7,262 nucleotides of DNA from CBDTTM01 sp965363355 (GTDB lineage: Bacteria > Bacillota > Negativicutes > Selenomonadales > Selenomonadaceae), in NCBI GenBank assembly GCA_965363355.1, contig CBDTTM010000128.1, forward strand, positions 1 through 7,262, given 5' to 3'. Position numbers and translations under genes: made by a program. Numbering within the stretch: position 1 is the first letter of the stretch; every line of letters begins with the position of its first letter. The notes below the pieces were generated by a model. That model worked only from the letters and a program-made list of their open reading frames with translations. It did not search any database and was not told where the DNA came from. Positions 1 through 5,169 of the stretch are shown piece after piece.

Positions 1-735
1 AACTTCCATTTGACTCCAAAATTTCATATAGTTTGTACAAAACTCTTGATACCGTTCCGGTTCAGGCATGATTTTTTTCTGTTGCTCAATGAACGCTTTA
101 TCAATTTTTTCTAAATCAGCTATATTCATTTCACCGCTAAAAAAGCCCTTTTTGAGGGTTCCCGCCCCAATTGCCACGACGCGATCAACCGATTCTGGAT
201 ACATCGCGGCAACCTTATATGCTGTATACGCACCATCACTGAATCCGATAATTGCAGCGGGTTTCTTCGTCACTGCTCGCATGACCGTGATCATATCATT
301 GGCCTTTTGTTCATAAGATAGTGGTGTATGGCCTATTTCCGAACGGCCATGGCCACGAGTCGATACCGCAATGACTTGATGATCTTTGCGCAACTGATCG
401 ATCAAAGTTCCAAGCTCATAAGGTGTACCGACCCCTCCGCCATGAAATACAAAAATCGGTTCACCCGTGCCATAAATTTCATAATAGATTTTCGCATCAT
501 CTGCCTGAACGTAATGCCCGGCGGAGACATTGTTCCCATACGGAGTCTTACTGCCCTTGAAACCTTCTGGCTCGCCAAAATAACGCATCTGTGCCGCTTG
601 ACTGTTTTGCGTATTTATCGCAGCTTCAACGGTCGATGGGCTAAAGCTTCCATTGATGTTCTTGGGGAAATAACCTATAGGGCTCGTTAATAAAACGGTC
701 AAGCCAATTGTCAATATTTTTGTTTTTAATTTCAT
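1..735 (-). CDS. Alpha/beta hydrolase with N-terminal signal/anchor, C-terminus cut by window edge
   Basis: The ATG at 735-733 opens a frame of 245 codons that runs off the left edge without a stop, so the protein is partial. A GAGGAG ribosome-binding site precedes the start. Residues 1-6 are basic and 8-23 hydrophobic (ILTIGLTVLLTSPIGYF), which indicates a signal peptide or membrane anchor. The fold core begins near residue 73. It has an HGGG oxyanion-hole motif at 98-101, a TRGHGRS loop at 126-132 and the nucleophile elbow GFSDG at 164-168 with Ser166 as predicted nucleophile. The acidic and histidine members of the triad would lie beyond the window. It resembles small carboxylesterase, lactonase or peroxidase-like hydrolases acting outside the cytoplasm; the substrate is unknown. 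It has its own promoter, with an operator-like motif shared with the seven-gene cluster upstream. Fold assignment is firm, specificity is not. Confidence 0.9.
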   Translation of the reverse strand, partial: MKLKTKILTIGLTVLLTSPIGYFPKNINGSFSPSTVEAAINTQNSQAAQMRYFGEPEGFKGSKTPYGNNVSAGHYVQADDAKIYYEIYGTGEPIFVFHGGGVGTPYELGTLIDQLRKDHQVIAVSTRGHGRSEIGHTPLSYEQKANDMITVMRAVTKKPAAIIGFSDGAYTAYKVAAMYPESVDRVVAIGAGTLKKGFFSGEMNIADLEKIDKAFIEQQKKIMPEPERYQEFCTNYMKFWSQMEV

Positions 736-778
736 TGTATAACTCTCCTCACATGACATGCATTTAATCGATAGTATA

Positions 779-807
779 AGTATAAAAATTTTCTCTTTAG
801 TCAACAA
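779..807 (-). promoter_or_regulatory. Sigma-A-like promoter of the alpha/beta hydrolase
   Basis: Minus-strand TTGTTG (807-802), 17-nt spacer, TATACT (784-779). A second TATACT lies 6 nt further downstream. The overlapping TTGACT (804-799) is an alternative -35, but it gives a 14- or 20-nt spacer. The -35 overlaps the shared operator-like motif at 805-827. The predicted 5' leader is about 40 nt. Inference from consensus only. Confidence 0.55.
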
Positions 808-827
808 GTAGGCACCTTTTTATAACC
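805..827 (-). promoter_or_regulatory. HxlR/DUF24-like operator candidate, copy 1
   Basis: Plus-strand CAAGTAGGCAC followed by CTTTTTATAACC. It matches the motif at 5000-5022 in 20 of 23 positions. It overlaps the -35 hexamer of the hydrolase promoter, a position suited to repression. The GTGCC...GGTTA layout around an A/T run fits sites of HxlR-family winged-helix regulators as I know them, but no hxlR-like gene lies in the window. Only one clear unit is present here; the second unit seen in copy 2 is degenerate. Confidence 0.5.
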
Positions 828-888
828 TATACACACTAGTAGAGAATATCAAAATAAGTTGAATATTGTGATAAACAAGAAGCTGAAA

Positions 889-1287
889 CTATCCTTGTTC
901 ACAAAAAAATTCAATGATTTCTCCTGCCATTCCGACTACAAACGCAATACGTATAGAAAATGGCTTCTCACAAGGCAGCACAAGACTCCCTGGTTCTTGT
1001 AGTACCAACAGACCTTGTGCTCGGCAAGCTTGCACGCACGCATCGACATTATCCGTTGCTAGGGCAATATGATCAACCTGCCCTGGCCTTCGACCAGGCT
1101 CTGCATCAGCAAACAACTCTAGCAAACCATTTCCAGTGTCAATCATGCAGCCAGAATACCGCCCAGTTCCCCAAGAACGGGTTTGTTTCATACCAAGTAT
1201 ATTACAATAAAACGACACCGTTCGTTTCATTTCTTCTTCACCAACGCAGCGAAGTGCTGCGTGGTGGAGTCCATTAATTAAGCTCAC
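889..1287 (-). CDS. VOC-superfamily (glyoxalase/dioxygenase-fold) metalloprotein
   Basis: 132 residues from a GTG start at 1287. A perfect AGGAGG sits 8 nt upstream at 1296-1301. The longer ATG frame from 1344 would overlap the preceding gene by 41 nt and place this ribosome-binding site inside it, so I reject that start. Two beta-alpha-beta-beta-beta modules are visible, residues about 6-62 and 70-130. Metal ligands expected for the vicinal oxygen chelate fold are seen at His9 (LHHAAL), Glu57 (GLLELF), His73 (VDHIAL) and Glu126 (GEIIEFF). The family includes glyoxalase I, fosfomycin-resistance proteins, epimerases and extradiol dioxygenases, so the reaction is open. It is the last gene of the putative operon, 16 bp after the second radical SAM gene. 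No clear terminator follows, so some read-through toward the hydrolase is possible. Confidence 0.88.
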   Translation of the reverse strand: MSLINGLHHAALRCVGEEEMKRTVSFYCNILGMKQTRSWGTGRYSGCMIDTGNGLLELFADAEPGRRPGQVDHIALATDNVDACVQACRAQGLLVLQEPGSLVLPCEKPFSIRIAFVVGMAGEIIEFFCEQG

Positions 1288-1295
1288 AAACAAAT

Positions 1296-1301
1296 CCTCC
1301 T
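1296..1301 (-). promoter_or_regulatory. Ribosome-binding site that decides the GTG start of the VOC gene
   Basis: Minus-strand AGGAGG, 8 nt before GTG at 1287-1285 and directly abutting the TAA stop (1306-1304) of the radical SAM gene, with its upstream A residues inside the stop. The layout suggests translational coupling. Confidence 0.8.
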
Positions 1302-1303
1302 TT

Positions 1304-2194
1304 TTATAGATGATCGCGGCGAAATGTTTGCCGAAATGCATCATCGTCTATCGTATCAATACTATTTTGCAGCCGCTCTAGCATGCTTTCTTTTTCATCT
1401 CGTAATATACCAGCGATTCGTGTCGAATCAAGCGAATGGGCTGCCCATAAATAAGTATCCGGTAGATCCAGTAATTCGATAAAACGTTTCTCCGCCTTTA
1501 AGACTTCTGACTCTGGTGCCATAGTAAAATTCCCATTTCTTTCTTCTTGTTCTAGTTCAGTTCCTGGAAATACTGACATTGTCGTAAGAATAACCATCTC
1601 TGGTTTTGTAGCATTTTCAAGTTTCGCAGACAATTCCGCTTCCTCTAAAAGTTTACCTGCGCCTGCCGCCCCGGGCATCATCATATCGCGGTGGCGAATT
1701 CCGACAGCATTAAGTCTTAGGCATTGTTCTTTAGCTTCCTGGGCGGTATTCCCCTTATTTAAATACGCAAGGGATTCCTCTGATCCTGTTTCAATTCCAA
1801 CATAGAGTTCATTGACTCCTAAAGCAGCCAAGCGTTTTAATTCTTCATCGGTTTTTATTGTAATATTACGAACTGCCGCATACATCGTAATAAGCTTGAC
1901 TTTCGGGCAGTATTTCCGAATCAGCTCGATGATACTTTCCAATTTATCGGCTGAAAGTACAAAAGGATCTGCACCCACAAGATAAACGCGTTCCAAACGG
2001 TCCATAAATTGTCCTTGATATTTTTTCGTCTCATGGAGAAATTCTTCAATCCAGTTCAATGAAAGCATCTGAAAATCCACATCTTTATACATATTGCAAA
2101 AACGACAACTATTATGCGTGCAGCCTTCCGTAACAGGAATCAAAAAAGTCTCTGCTTCCATTGGCGGGCGATACACCGTTCCTCTATATTCCAT
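1304..2194 (-). CDS. Radical SAM protein (second of a paralogous pair), CX4CX2C cluster motif
   Basis: 296 residues. The start ATG at 2194 is preceded by GAGGAG at suitable spacing. The iron-sulfur/SAM site is GCTHNSCRFC at 24-33: Cys25, Cys30 and Cys33 in CX4CX2C spacing, one residue longer than the canonical CX3CX2C. Further core features are YLVGADPF (71-78, in the place of the usual GGE strand), YVGIETGSEE (131-140) and MMMPGAAG (171-178) along the TIM barrel. There is no B12-binding domain and no SPASM or other auxiliary cysteine cluster, so the protein is essentially a bare radical SAM core with a short C-terminal helical tail. It is a paralogue of the protein encoded at 3002-3880: same cysteine positions, RPP..EA start, GADPF, LNKG/MNKG and EQC motifs, and I estimate about 30% identity by eye. 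It follows the EFR1-type carrier by 22 bp, a likely electron donor. Substrate unknown. Confidence 0.9.
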   Translation of the reverse strand: MEYRGTVYRPPMEAETFLIPVTEGCTHNSCRFCNMYKDVDFQMLSLNWIEEFLHETKKYQGQFMDRLERVYLVGADPFVLSADKLESIIELIRKYCPKVKLITMYAAVRNITIKTDEELKRLAALGVNELYVGIETGSEESLAYLNKGNTAQEAKEQCLRLNAVGIRHRDMMMPGAAGAGKLLEEAELSAKLENATKPEMVILTTMSVFPGTELEQEERNGNFTMAPESEVLKAEKRFIELLDLPDTYLWAAHSLDSTRIAGILRDEKESMLERLQNSIDTIDDDAFRQTFRRDHL

Positions 2195-2216
2195 ATAAAA
2201 TCTCCTCTTCTATCTC

Positions 2217-2987
2217 TCAATCATCTAATACGACATTTTTGTTGATATATTGTCCATTTCGCAATCCATGATCGTAATCAATTGCAGCCGCCGGGCAACG
2301 ATGAAAACACCCTAAACAAAGTGTGCACTTTTCTTTGCGCCAAACAGGATGTTGATTTTGCATCTCAATGACATCCAAAGGACATTGTTTTGCACAAAGT
2401 CCACACCCGATACAACGGGCCTTATCCAATTGAAAAAGCTTCGTCTTTCTGATTCGATTGTAATTGGCTTTGGCCGCCGCTGCCATAATCCCTAACATTT
2501 GATCCGGTAAACTGTGCCCTTTTTCACGATGTATTACCTGCTGCACGATTTCTCGCGTTTCTTGTTCGCCATTTTCTTCCGCTCGGCGATTTCGTACCGA
2601 ATCTTTGACATTGTAATAAGGACTCCAGTTATCAACAAATCTTGCTGCATAAAGACTATCAAAGTATATCCCTTTCGCCTGAAATTCTTTCTGCGCCGTC
2701 GAAAGGATATTCCCATAGTCACAGCCATATGTCGCCACAAAATAGCAGTAGTGGTTCTTGCCCTTCAATTCAATGGTTGCTTTTTCTAAGTAATCTAATA
2801 AAATAGACGGCAATCCTTCCCAGTATGTGGGCATAACAACACCAAAGCTTTCACCATCTACAATGTTTAAGTAGTACTGATTTTTTCTTATTAATTGTTT
2901 TAGCGGAATAATTTTATCTTTTTCAGCCGCTGCTAATTGCTCTGCAACATATTTATTATTGCCGGTCGCACTAAAATAAAGAATCAA
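2217..2987 (-). CDS. EFR1-type flavodoxin/ferredoxin fusion, electron carrier
   Basis: 256 residues. The N-terminal flavodoxin domain (about 1-150) has the FMN phosphate loop SATGN at 6-10 and PTYWEGLP at 53-60. The C-terminal ferredoxin domain (about 186-240) carries two CX2CX2CX3CP [4Fe-4S] motifs: Cys192/195/198/202 and Cys221/224/227/231. This is the architecture NCBI calls EFR1 family ferrodoxin. It is cytoplasmic and probably passes low-potential electrons between FMN and iron-sulfur enzymes. The start is TTG (2987-2985). The protein begins directly at the beta-strand MILYFSATG, no ATG fits, and an AAGGTGG sequence lies just upstream, overlapping the stop of the preceding gene 14 bp away. 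The position between two radical SAM genes suggests it reduces their [4Fe-4S] clusters; this is inference. Domain call is firm, partner assignment is moderate. Confidence 0.92.
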   Translation of the reverse strand: MILYFSATGNNKYVAEQLAAAEKDKIIPLKQLIRKNQYYLNIVDGESFGVVMPTYWEGLPSILLDYLEKATIELKGKNHYCYFVATYGCDYGNILSTAQKEFQAKGIYFDSLYAARFVDNWSPYYNVKDSVRNRRAEENGEQETREIVQQVIHREKGHSLPDQMLGIMAAAAKANYNRIRKTKLFQLDKARCIGCGLCAKQCPLDVIEMQNQHPVWRKEKCTLCLGCFHRCPAAAIDYDHGLRNGQYINKNVVLDD

Positions 2988-3001
2988 TTTGGTCCACCAC
3001 C

Positions 3002-3880
3002 TTATAAGCTCCTAACACCTGCTCGATATTTTTTCAAACTATGCTCATCCTGTATATCCATAACTTTCTGCAGCTTATCTACCATCTTTTCTTTATCTTC
3101 TGGTATTTTACCGTAAATAGGGACTGGAATTGTCACATGCTCTGCTTTGAACACCGTTGGTGTTTTTAAACAACGAATAAATTCCTGCATTTCTTCAAGG
3201 CGTTCTAATTCGCTGGCTTCAGAAAATTTACCTAAATCTACATCTTTTGATAGTGGCGTATCCGGAAATAAAGTGAGCTCAGATGCATAGACCAGTGCTG
3301 GTTGGAGCTCATTTAAAACGCGGGCCGTTTCCCGGGCATGGTCAAGTCCCCAGCCGTGACCGCCAAGACCACCGAGGAAATTGCCGATATAAAGCATTCC
3401 AGCCGCATCCATCTTTTGACACTGCTCTATGATGGTATCTGAATGATAGCCTTTATTCATCCGGTCGAGCAACTTGTCATCGCCGCTTTCCATCCCAAAA
3501 TAGAAATAACTATATCCCGTATCTTTAAGACTTTTCAATTGTTCCACCGTCTTATTGCGCAAATTGTCTACGCGGGCATAGCCGCCAATACTTGTAACTT
3601 GTGGCAAATATTTATGAATCATATCCGCTATCTTCATTAAATCTTCATAGGTACGAATAAATGGATCTGCTCCCTGTAAATAAATGCGATCGAATTGCCA
3701 GGAAGAATCTCTCAATTCTTTTATATCTTCTTCAATTTCTGCCAAAGGCGAAAGTTTGAAGGGACTTTCTTTATAAAATGTACAGAATTCACATGTACCA
3801 TGACTGCAGCCAGACGTAATCTGCAGATAGGCATCTTGTGCCTCATAAGGTGGACGATTAATACCACTTGAAAAATGCAT
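3002..3880 (-). CDS. Radical SAM protein (first of a paralogous pair), CX4CX2C cluster motif
   Basis: 292 residues. The start ATG at 3880 has AAGAGGTG upstream. Cluster ligands are Cys25, Cys30 and Cys33 in GCSHGTCEFC, again CX4CX2C. Other landmarks are YLQGADPF (67-74), FYFGMESGDD (126-135), MNKG (141-144), IEQC (151-154) and the glycine-rich NFLGGLGGHG (167-176), where the paralogue has MMMPGAAG. The C-terminal third is acidic and helical with no extra cysteine cluster. Radical SAM enzymes of this kind cleave S-adenosylmethionine to a 5'-deoxyadenosyl radical; which substrate is attacked cannot be read here. It lies 63 bp after the ArsR-like gene, in a gap holding a candidate ArsR operator, so this part of the operon may have its own regulated entry point. 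The EFR1-type carrier starts 14 bp after its stop. Family call is firm, role unknown. Confidence 0.9.
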   Translation of the reverse strand: MHFSSGINRPPYEAQDAYLQITSGCSHGTCEFCTFYKESPFKLSPLAEIEEDIKELRDSSWQFDRIYLQGADPFIRTYEDLMKIADMIHKYLPQVTSIGGYARVDNLRNKTVEQLKSLKDTGYSYFYFGMESGDDKLLDRMNKGYHSDTIIEQCQKMDAAGMLYIGNFLGGLGGHGWGLDHARETARVLNELQPALVYASELTLFPDTPLSKDVDLGKFSEASELERLEEMQEFIRCLKTPTVFKAEHVTIPVPIYGKIPEDKEKMVDKLQKVMDIQDEHSLKKYRAGVRSL

Positions 3881-3899
3881 AGCTTACACCTCTTGTCAA

Positions 3900-3925
3900 A
3901 TTTACATATTTAAAAATGAAGATAT
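3900..3925 (-). promoter_or_regulatory. Candidate ArsR-type operator, internal copy
   Basis: Minus-strand ATATCT-N10-ATATGTAAAT, identical in its 16 fixed positions and spacing to the site at 4949-4974. It contains a perfect 6-bp inverted repeat, ACATAT (3904-3909) and ATATGT (3922-3927), with a 12-nt spacer. It sits between the arsR-like stop and the radical SAM start. I see no convincing -35/-10 pair nearby (best -10 is TAACAT), so whether a promoter is present is open. Confidence 0.45.
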
Positions 3926-3943
3926 GTTAGAAAATAAATTTAC

Positions 3944-4276
3944 TTATAGCTCTTTTTGTAGGAACGCCGTAAATTGTTGAAGGATTTTTTCATTGCGCTT
4001 ATAATAGGTCCATTTCCCACTACGATAGGATGTCAAAAGTCCAGCTCTCTGCATTGCGGCAAGGTATCCAGAACAGACGGACTGCGATATGCCCGCCTTT
4101 TCTTGGATAACCTGTACGCAGACTCCATCTCGCCAATCTTTTACATCGCAGATTGAAGGTGGTGGAAAGTTTTCATCGGGGACTTTTAACCAATGCAATA
4201 TATTGATTCTAGTTTCATTCGCCAAATTTTTACTGATTTCAAGGGGATTGATATCTTCAAACTGTTTCATAGACAT
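3944..4276 (-). CDS. ArsR-family winged-helix transcriptional regulator
   Basis: 110 residues. Residues 11-31 (PLEISKNLANETRINILHWLK) are the typical ArsR opening helix. The helix-turn-helix spans about 56-80 with recognition helix SQSVCSGYLAAMQRAGLL (64-81), followed by the wing SYRSGKWTYYKRN (83-95). A proline-rich insert (VPDENFPPPSICDVKDW, 32-48) lengthens the region before the HTH. The classic ELCVCDL metal site of ArsR/CadC is absent, but three cysteines exist (Cys43, Cys53, Cys68), Cys68 inside the recognition helix, so thiol-based sensing is possible. The start overlaps the monooxygenase stop by 20 nt. ATG at 4276 or 4270 are both possible, with AAGGGTGA upstream. It probably controls its own cluster by binding the palindromic motif found upstream of the tautomerase and downstream of itself. 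Ligand unknown. Confidence 0.87.
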   Translation of the reverse strand: MSMKQFEDINPLEISKNLANETRINILHWLKVPDENFPPPSICDVKDWRDGVCVQVIQEKAGISQSVCSGYLAAMQRAGLLTSYRSGKWTYYKRNEKILQQFTAFLQKEL

Positions 4277-4544
4277 GGATCTCTAATTCACCCTTAATGA
4301 TATGGTTAACGGCCTCAATTGTATTGACAAAATAATCCATTTTCATATGAGCATCCAACGCAGGTTGATCTTCCCATTTCTCAAGAAAAAAATATTCATT
4401 TGCACTGTTTTGTATTTCTGTCAAAATATCATAGCTGATATTTTTTTGTTCTTGACGACTTTTTTCAGCTAGATTATGAGCTAATTCCTTGAATTTTTCT
4501 TCGTTGCCTTTTATAATTTCACATTTTGCAAAAACAGCAAGCAT
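4257..4544 (-). CDS. ABM-domain monooxygenase, YgiN-like putative quinol monooxygenase
   Basis: 95 residues, the usual length of a single antibiotic-biosynthesis-monooxygenase (ABM) ferredoxin-like domain. The start ATG at 4544 has a strong TGGAGGA site 6 nt upstream. Typical features are the first strand MLAVFAKCEIIKGNEEKF, the central strand YFFLEKWEDQPALDAHMKMDYF (residues about 51-72, with the EKW and AH motifs conserved in YgiN and ActVA-Orf6 relatives) and a final strand ELEIHVYE. Such proteins form dimers and oxidise or reshape phenolic and quinol substrates without a bound cofactor, although many family members have no proven activity. It lies 25 bp after the tautomerase and overlaps the regulator gene by 20 nt, so the three are almost certainly co-transcribed. 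Confidence 0.88.
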   Translation of the reverse strand: MLAVFAKCEIIKGNEEKFKELAHNLAEKSRQEQKNISYDILTEIQNSANEYFFLEKWEDQPALDAHMKMDYFVNTIEAVNHIIKGELEIHVYETV

Positions 4545-4569
4545 AGTAATTCCTCCATTTTCTTACGAA

Positions 4570-4914
4570 TTATAATATTTTCCCATCCCAGCCCCATTGA
4601 TTGATCGTTTGAAACGTAGCATAGACTTGCGCGCCATCAATATCAAACGCCGTTTTGAAAATTTCACAAACCTTAGCGGTGAAACGATCGGCATCTTCGT
4701 TTTTTATTTCTCCCATAAGACTAGCCGAAAGATACGCACCTTTTTTTAGTTTCTGGCCTGCCATCCATAGGTCAGCTTCTTTTTCTACATGTACCATCAC
4801 ATATTCAATAGGCTTATGGAAGATTTCTACGACTGCATCGGTCAAATTTTCATGTAATTTCACATTTTGTTCTTCACTCATTGGTGTCGTAAGTTTTACT
4901 TGAATCATTGGCAT
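4570..4914 (-). CDS. MIF-like tautomerase (tautomerase superfamily)
   Basis: 114 residues from ATG 4914. This start leaves Pro directly after Met (MPMIQVKL), the catalytic N-terminal proline of the tautomerase superfamily, and a GAAGGA site lies 8 nt upstream. The frame extends upstream to a TTG at 4941, but that would bury the proline and the ribosome-binding site. At 113 residues after Met removal it matches macrophage migration inhibitory factor (about 114) rather than the 62-residue 4-oxalocrotonate tautomerase. Shared landmarks with MIF are the KPIEYVMVHVE segment (MIF KPPQYIAVHV; Lys33 equals MIF Lys32 with a one-residue insertion) and the C-terminal VYATFQTINQWGWDG (MIF VYINYYDMNAANVGWN). 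The MIF CALC redox motif is replaced by GAYL. It probably interconverts keto and enol forms of phenylpyruvate-like compounds. First gene of the operon. Confidence 0.88.
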   Translation of the reverse strand: MPMIQVKLTTPMSEEQNVKLHENLTDAVVEIFHKPIEYVMVHVEKEADLWMAGQKLKKGAYLSASLMGEIKNEDADRFTAKVCEIFKTAFDIDGAQVYATFQTINQWGWDGKIL

Positions 4915-4922
4915 AATATTAA

Positions 4923-4928
4923 TCCTTC
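4923..4928 (-). promoter_or_regulatory. Ribosome-binding site that decides the tautomerase start
   Basis: Minus-strand GAAGGA, 8 nt before the ATG at 4914-4912. It lies inside the longer TTG-initiated frame and therefore supports the shorter protein with a free N-terminal proline. Confidence 0.7.
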
Positions 4929-4948
4929 TTTCTGTTAGCAATATATAT

Positions 4949-4974
4949 ATTTACATATCTGCTTTTGTAGATAT
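4949..4974 (-). promoter_or_regulatory. Candidate ArsR-type operator at the operon promoter
   Basis: Minus-strand ATATCT-N10-ATATGTAAAT, the same fixed positions as the copy at 3900-3925. Within it ATATCTAC-AAAA-GCAGATAT (4974-4955) is a palindrome with 7 of 8 paired positions. It overlaps the last two bases of the -10 and covers the expected transcription start, a classical repression position. The binder is inferred to be the ArsR-family protein encoded two genes downstream. Confidence 0.55.
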
Positions 4975-5002
4975 TATAGTCAACAAACCATTGCCCCCAC
5001 AA
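4973..5002 (-). promoter_or_regulatory. Promoter of the seven-gene operon
   Basis: Minus-strand TTGTGG (5002-4997), 18-nt spacer, perfect TATAAT (4978-4973). The -35 is poor, which suits a regulated promoter. It overlaps the HxlR-like motif upstream and the ArsR-like palindrome downstream. A TTGACT nearby is too close to the -10 to serve as its -35. The predicted leader to the tautomerase ATG is about 50 nt. Confidence 0.6.
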
Positions 5003-5043
5003 GAAGGCACTTTTTTATTACCCAGTCACTTTTTTGTAACCCA
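5000..5043 (-). promoter_or_regulatory. HxlR/DUF24-like operator candidate, copy 2, tandem
   Basis: Two adjacent 19-bp units on the plus strand, GGCACTTTTTTATTACCCA (5006-5024) and GTCACTTTTTTGTAACCCA (5025-5043), 16/19 identical, preceded by CAAGAA. Each unit has a (G)NNAC-like box either side of a T run. Positions 5000-5022 match the site upstream of the hydrolase in 20 of 23 bases, and in both places the motif overlaps the -35, 21-22 nt from the -10. B. subtilis HxlR is known to use tandem sites, which fits this layout; the regulator is not in the window. Confidence 0.55.
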
Positions 5044-5120
5044 TCGACGCTATTTCTTCATTTTCTTAACATATTCTAATCATATCTACATGCAAGAACA
5101 GCCCGTACTCCAATACAGCA

Positions 5121-5156
5121 TAAAAATAGAGCAGCTGGCATTTAACCAACTGCTCT
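5121..5156 (-). terminator. Rho-independent terminator of the chemoreceptor gene
   Basis: Minus-strand stem AGAGCAGTTGG (5156-5146), loop TTAAATG, CCAGCTGCTCT (5138-5128). The 11-bp stem has a single G-T pair and is followed by ATTTTTA. It starts 14 nt after the chemoreceptor stop and separates that gene from the downstream operon. Confidence 0.88.
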
Positions 5157-5169
5157 GCACATATGTCCT

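Noticed and set aside
328..690. 120-codon plus-strand open frame
   Set aside because: It is antisense to the alpha/beta hydrolase, whose motifs (HGGG, GFSDG) show the minus strand is the coding one.
736..888. Possible terminator after the VOC gene
   Set aside because: Only weak, interrupted pairing (ACAAG...CTTGT) without a T-run was found; no terminator is called, so the operon end remains undefined.
1288..1344. Upstream ATG extension of the VOC protein (19 residues)
   Set aside because: It overlaps the radical SAM coding end, lacks homology to the VOC fold, and places a perfect AGGAGG inside the gene; the GTG at 1287 is better.
1304..3880. B12-binding or SPASM domains in the radical SAM proteins
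   Set aside because: Both are under 300 residues with the cluster motif at residue 25, leaving no N-terminal B12 domain, and neither has a C-terminal cysteine cluster.
5060..5092. Third copy of the ArsR-like motif (AACATATTCTAATCATATCT on the plus strand)
   Set aside because: It contains ACATAT and ATATCT, but orientation and spacing differ from the two matching sites; AT-rich coincidence is likely.
4960..5169. Riboswitch or small RNA in the operon upstream region
   Set aside because: The promoter sits within about 60 nt of the ATG, leaving too short a leader for a riboswitch, and the remaining sequence is explained by operators and the chemoreceptor terminator.
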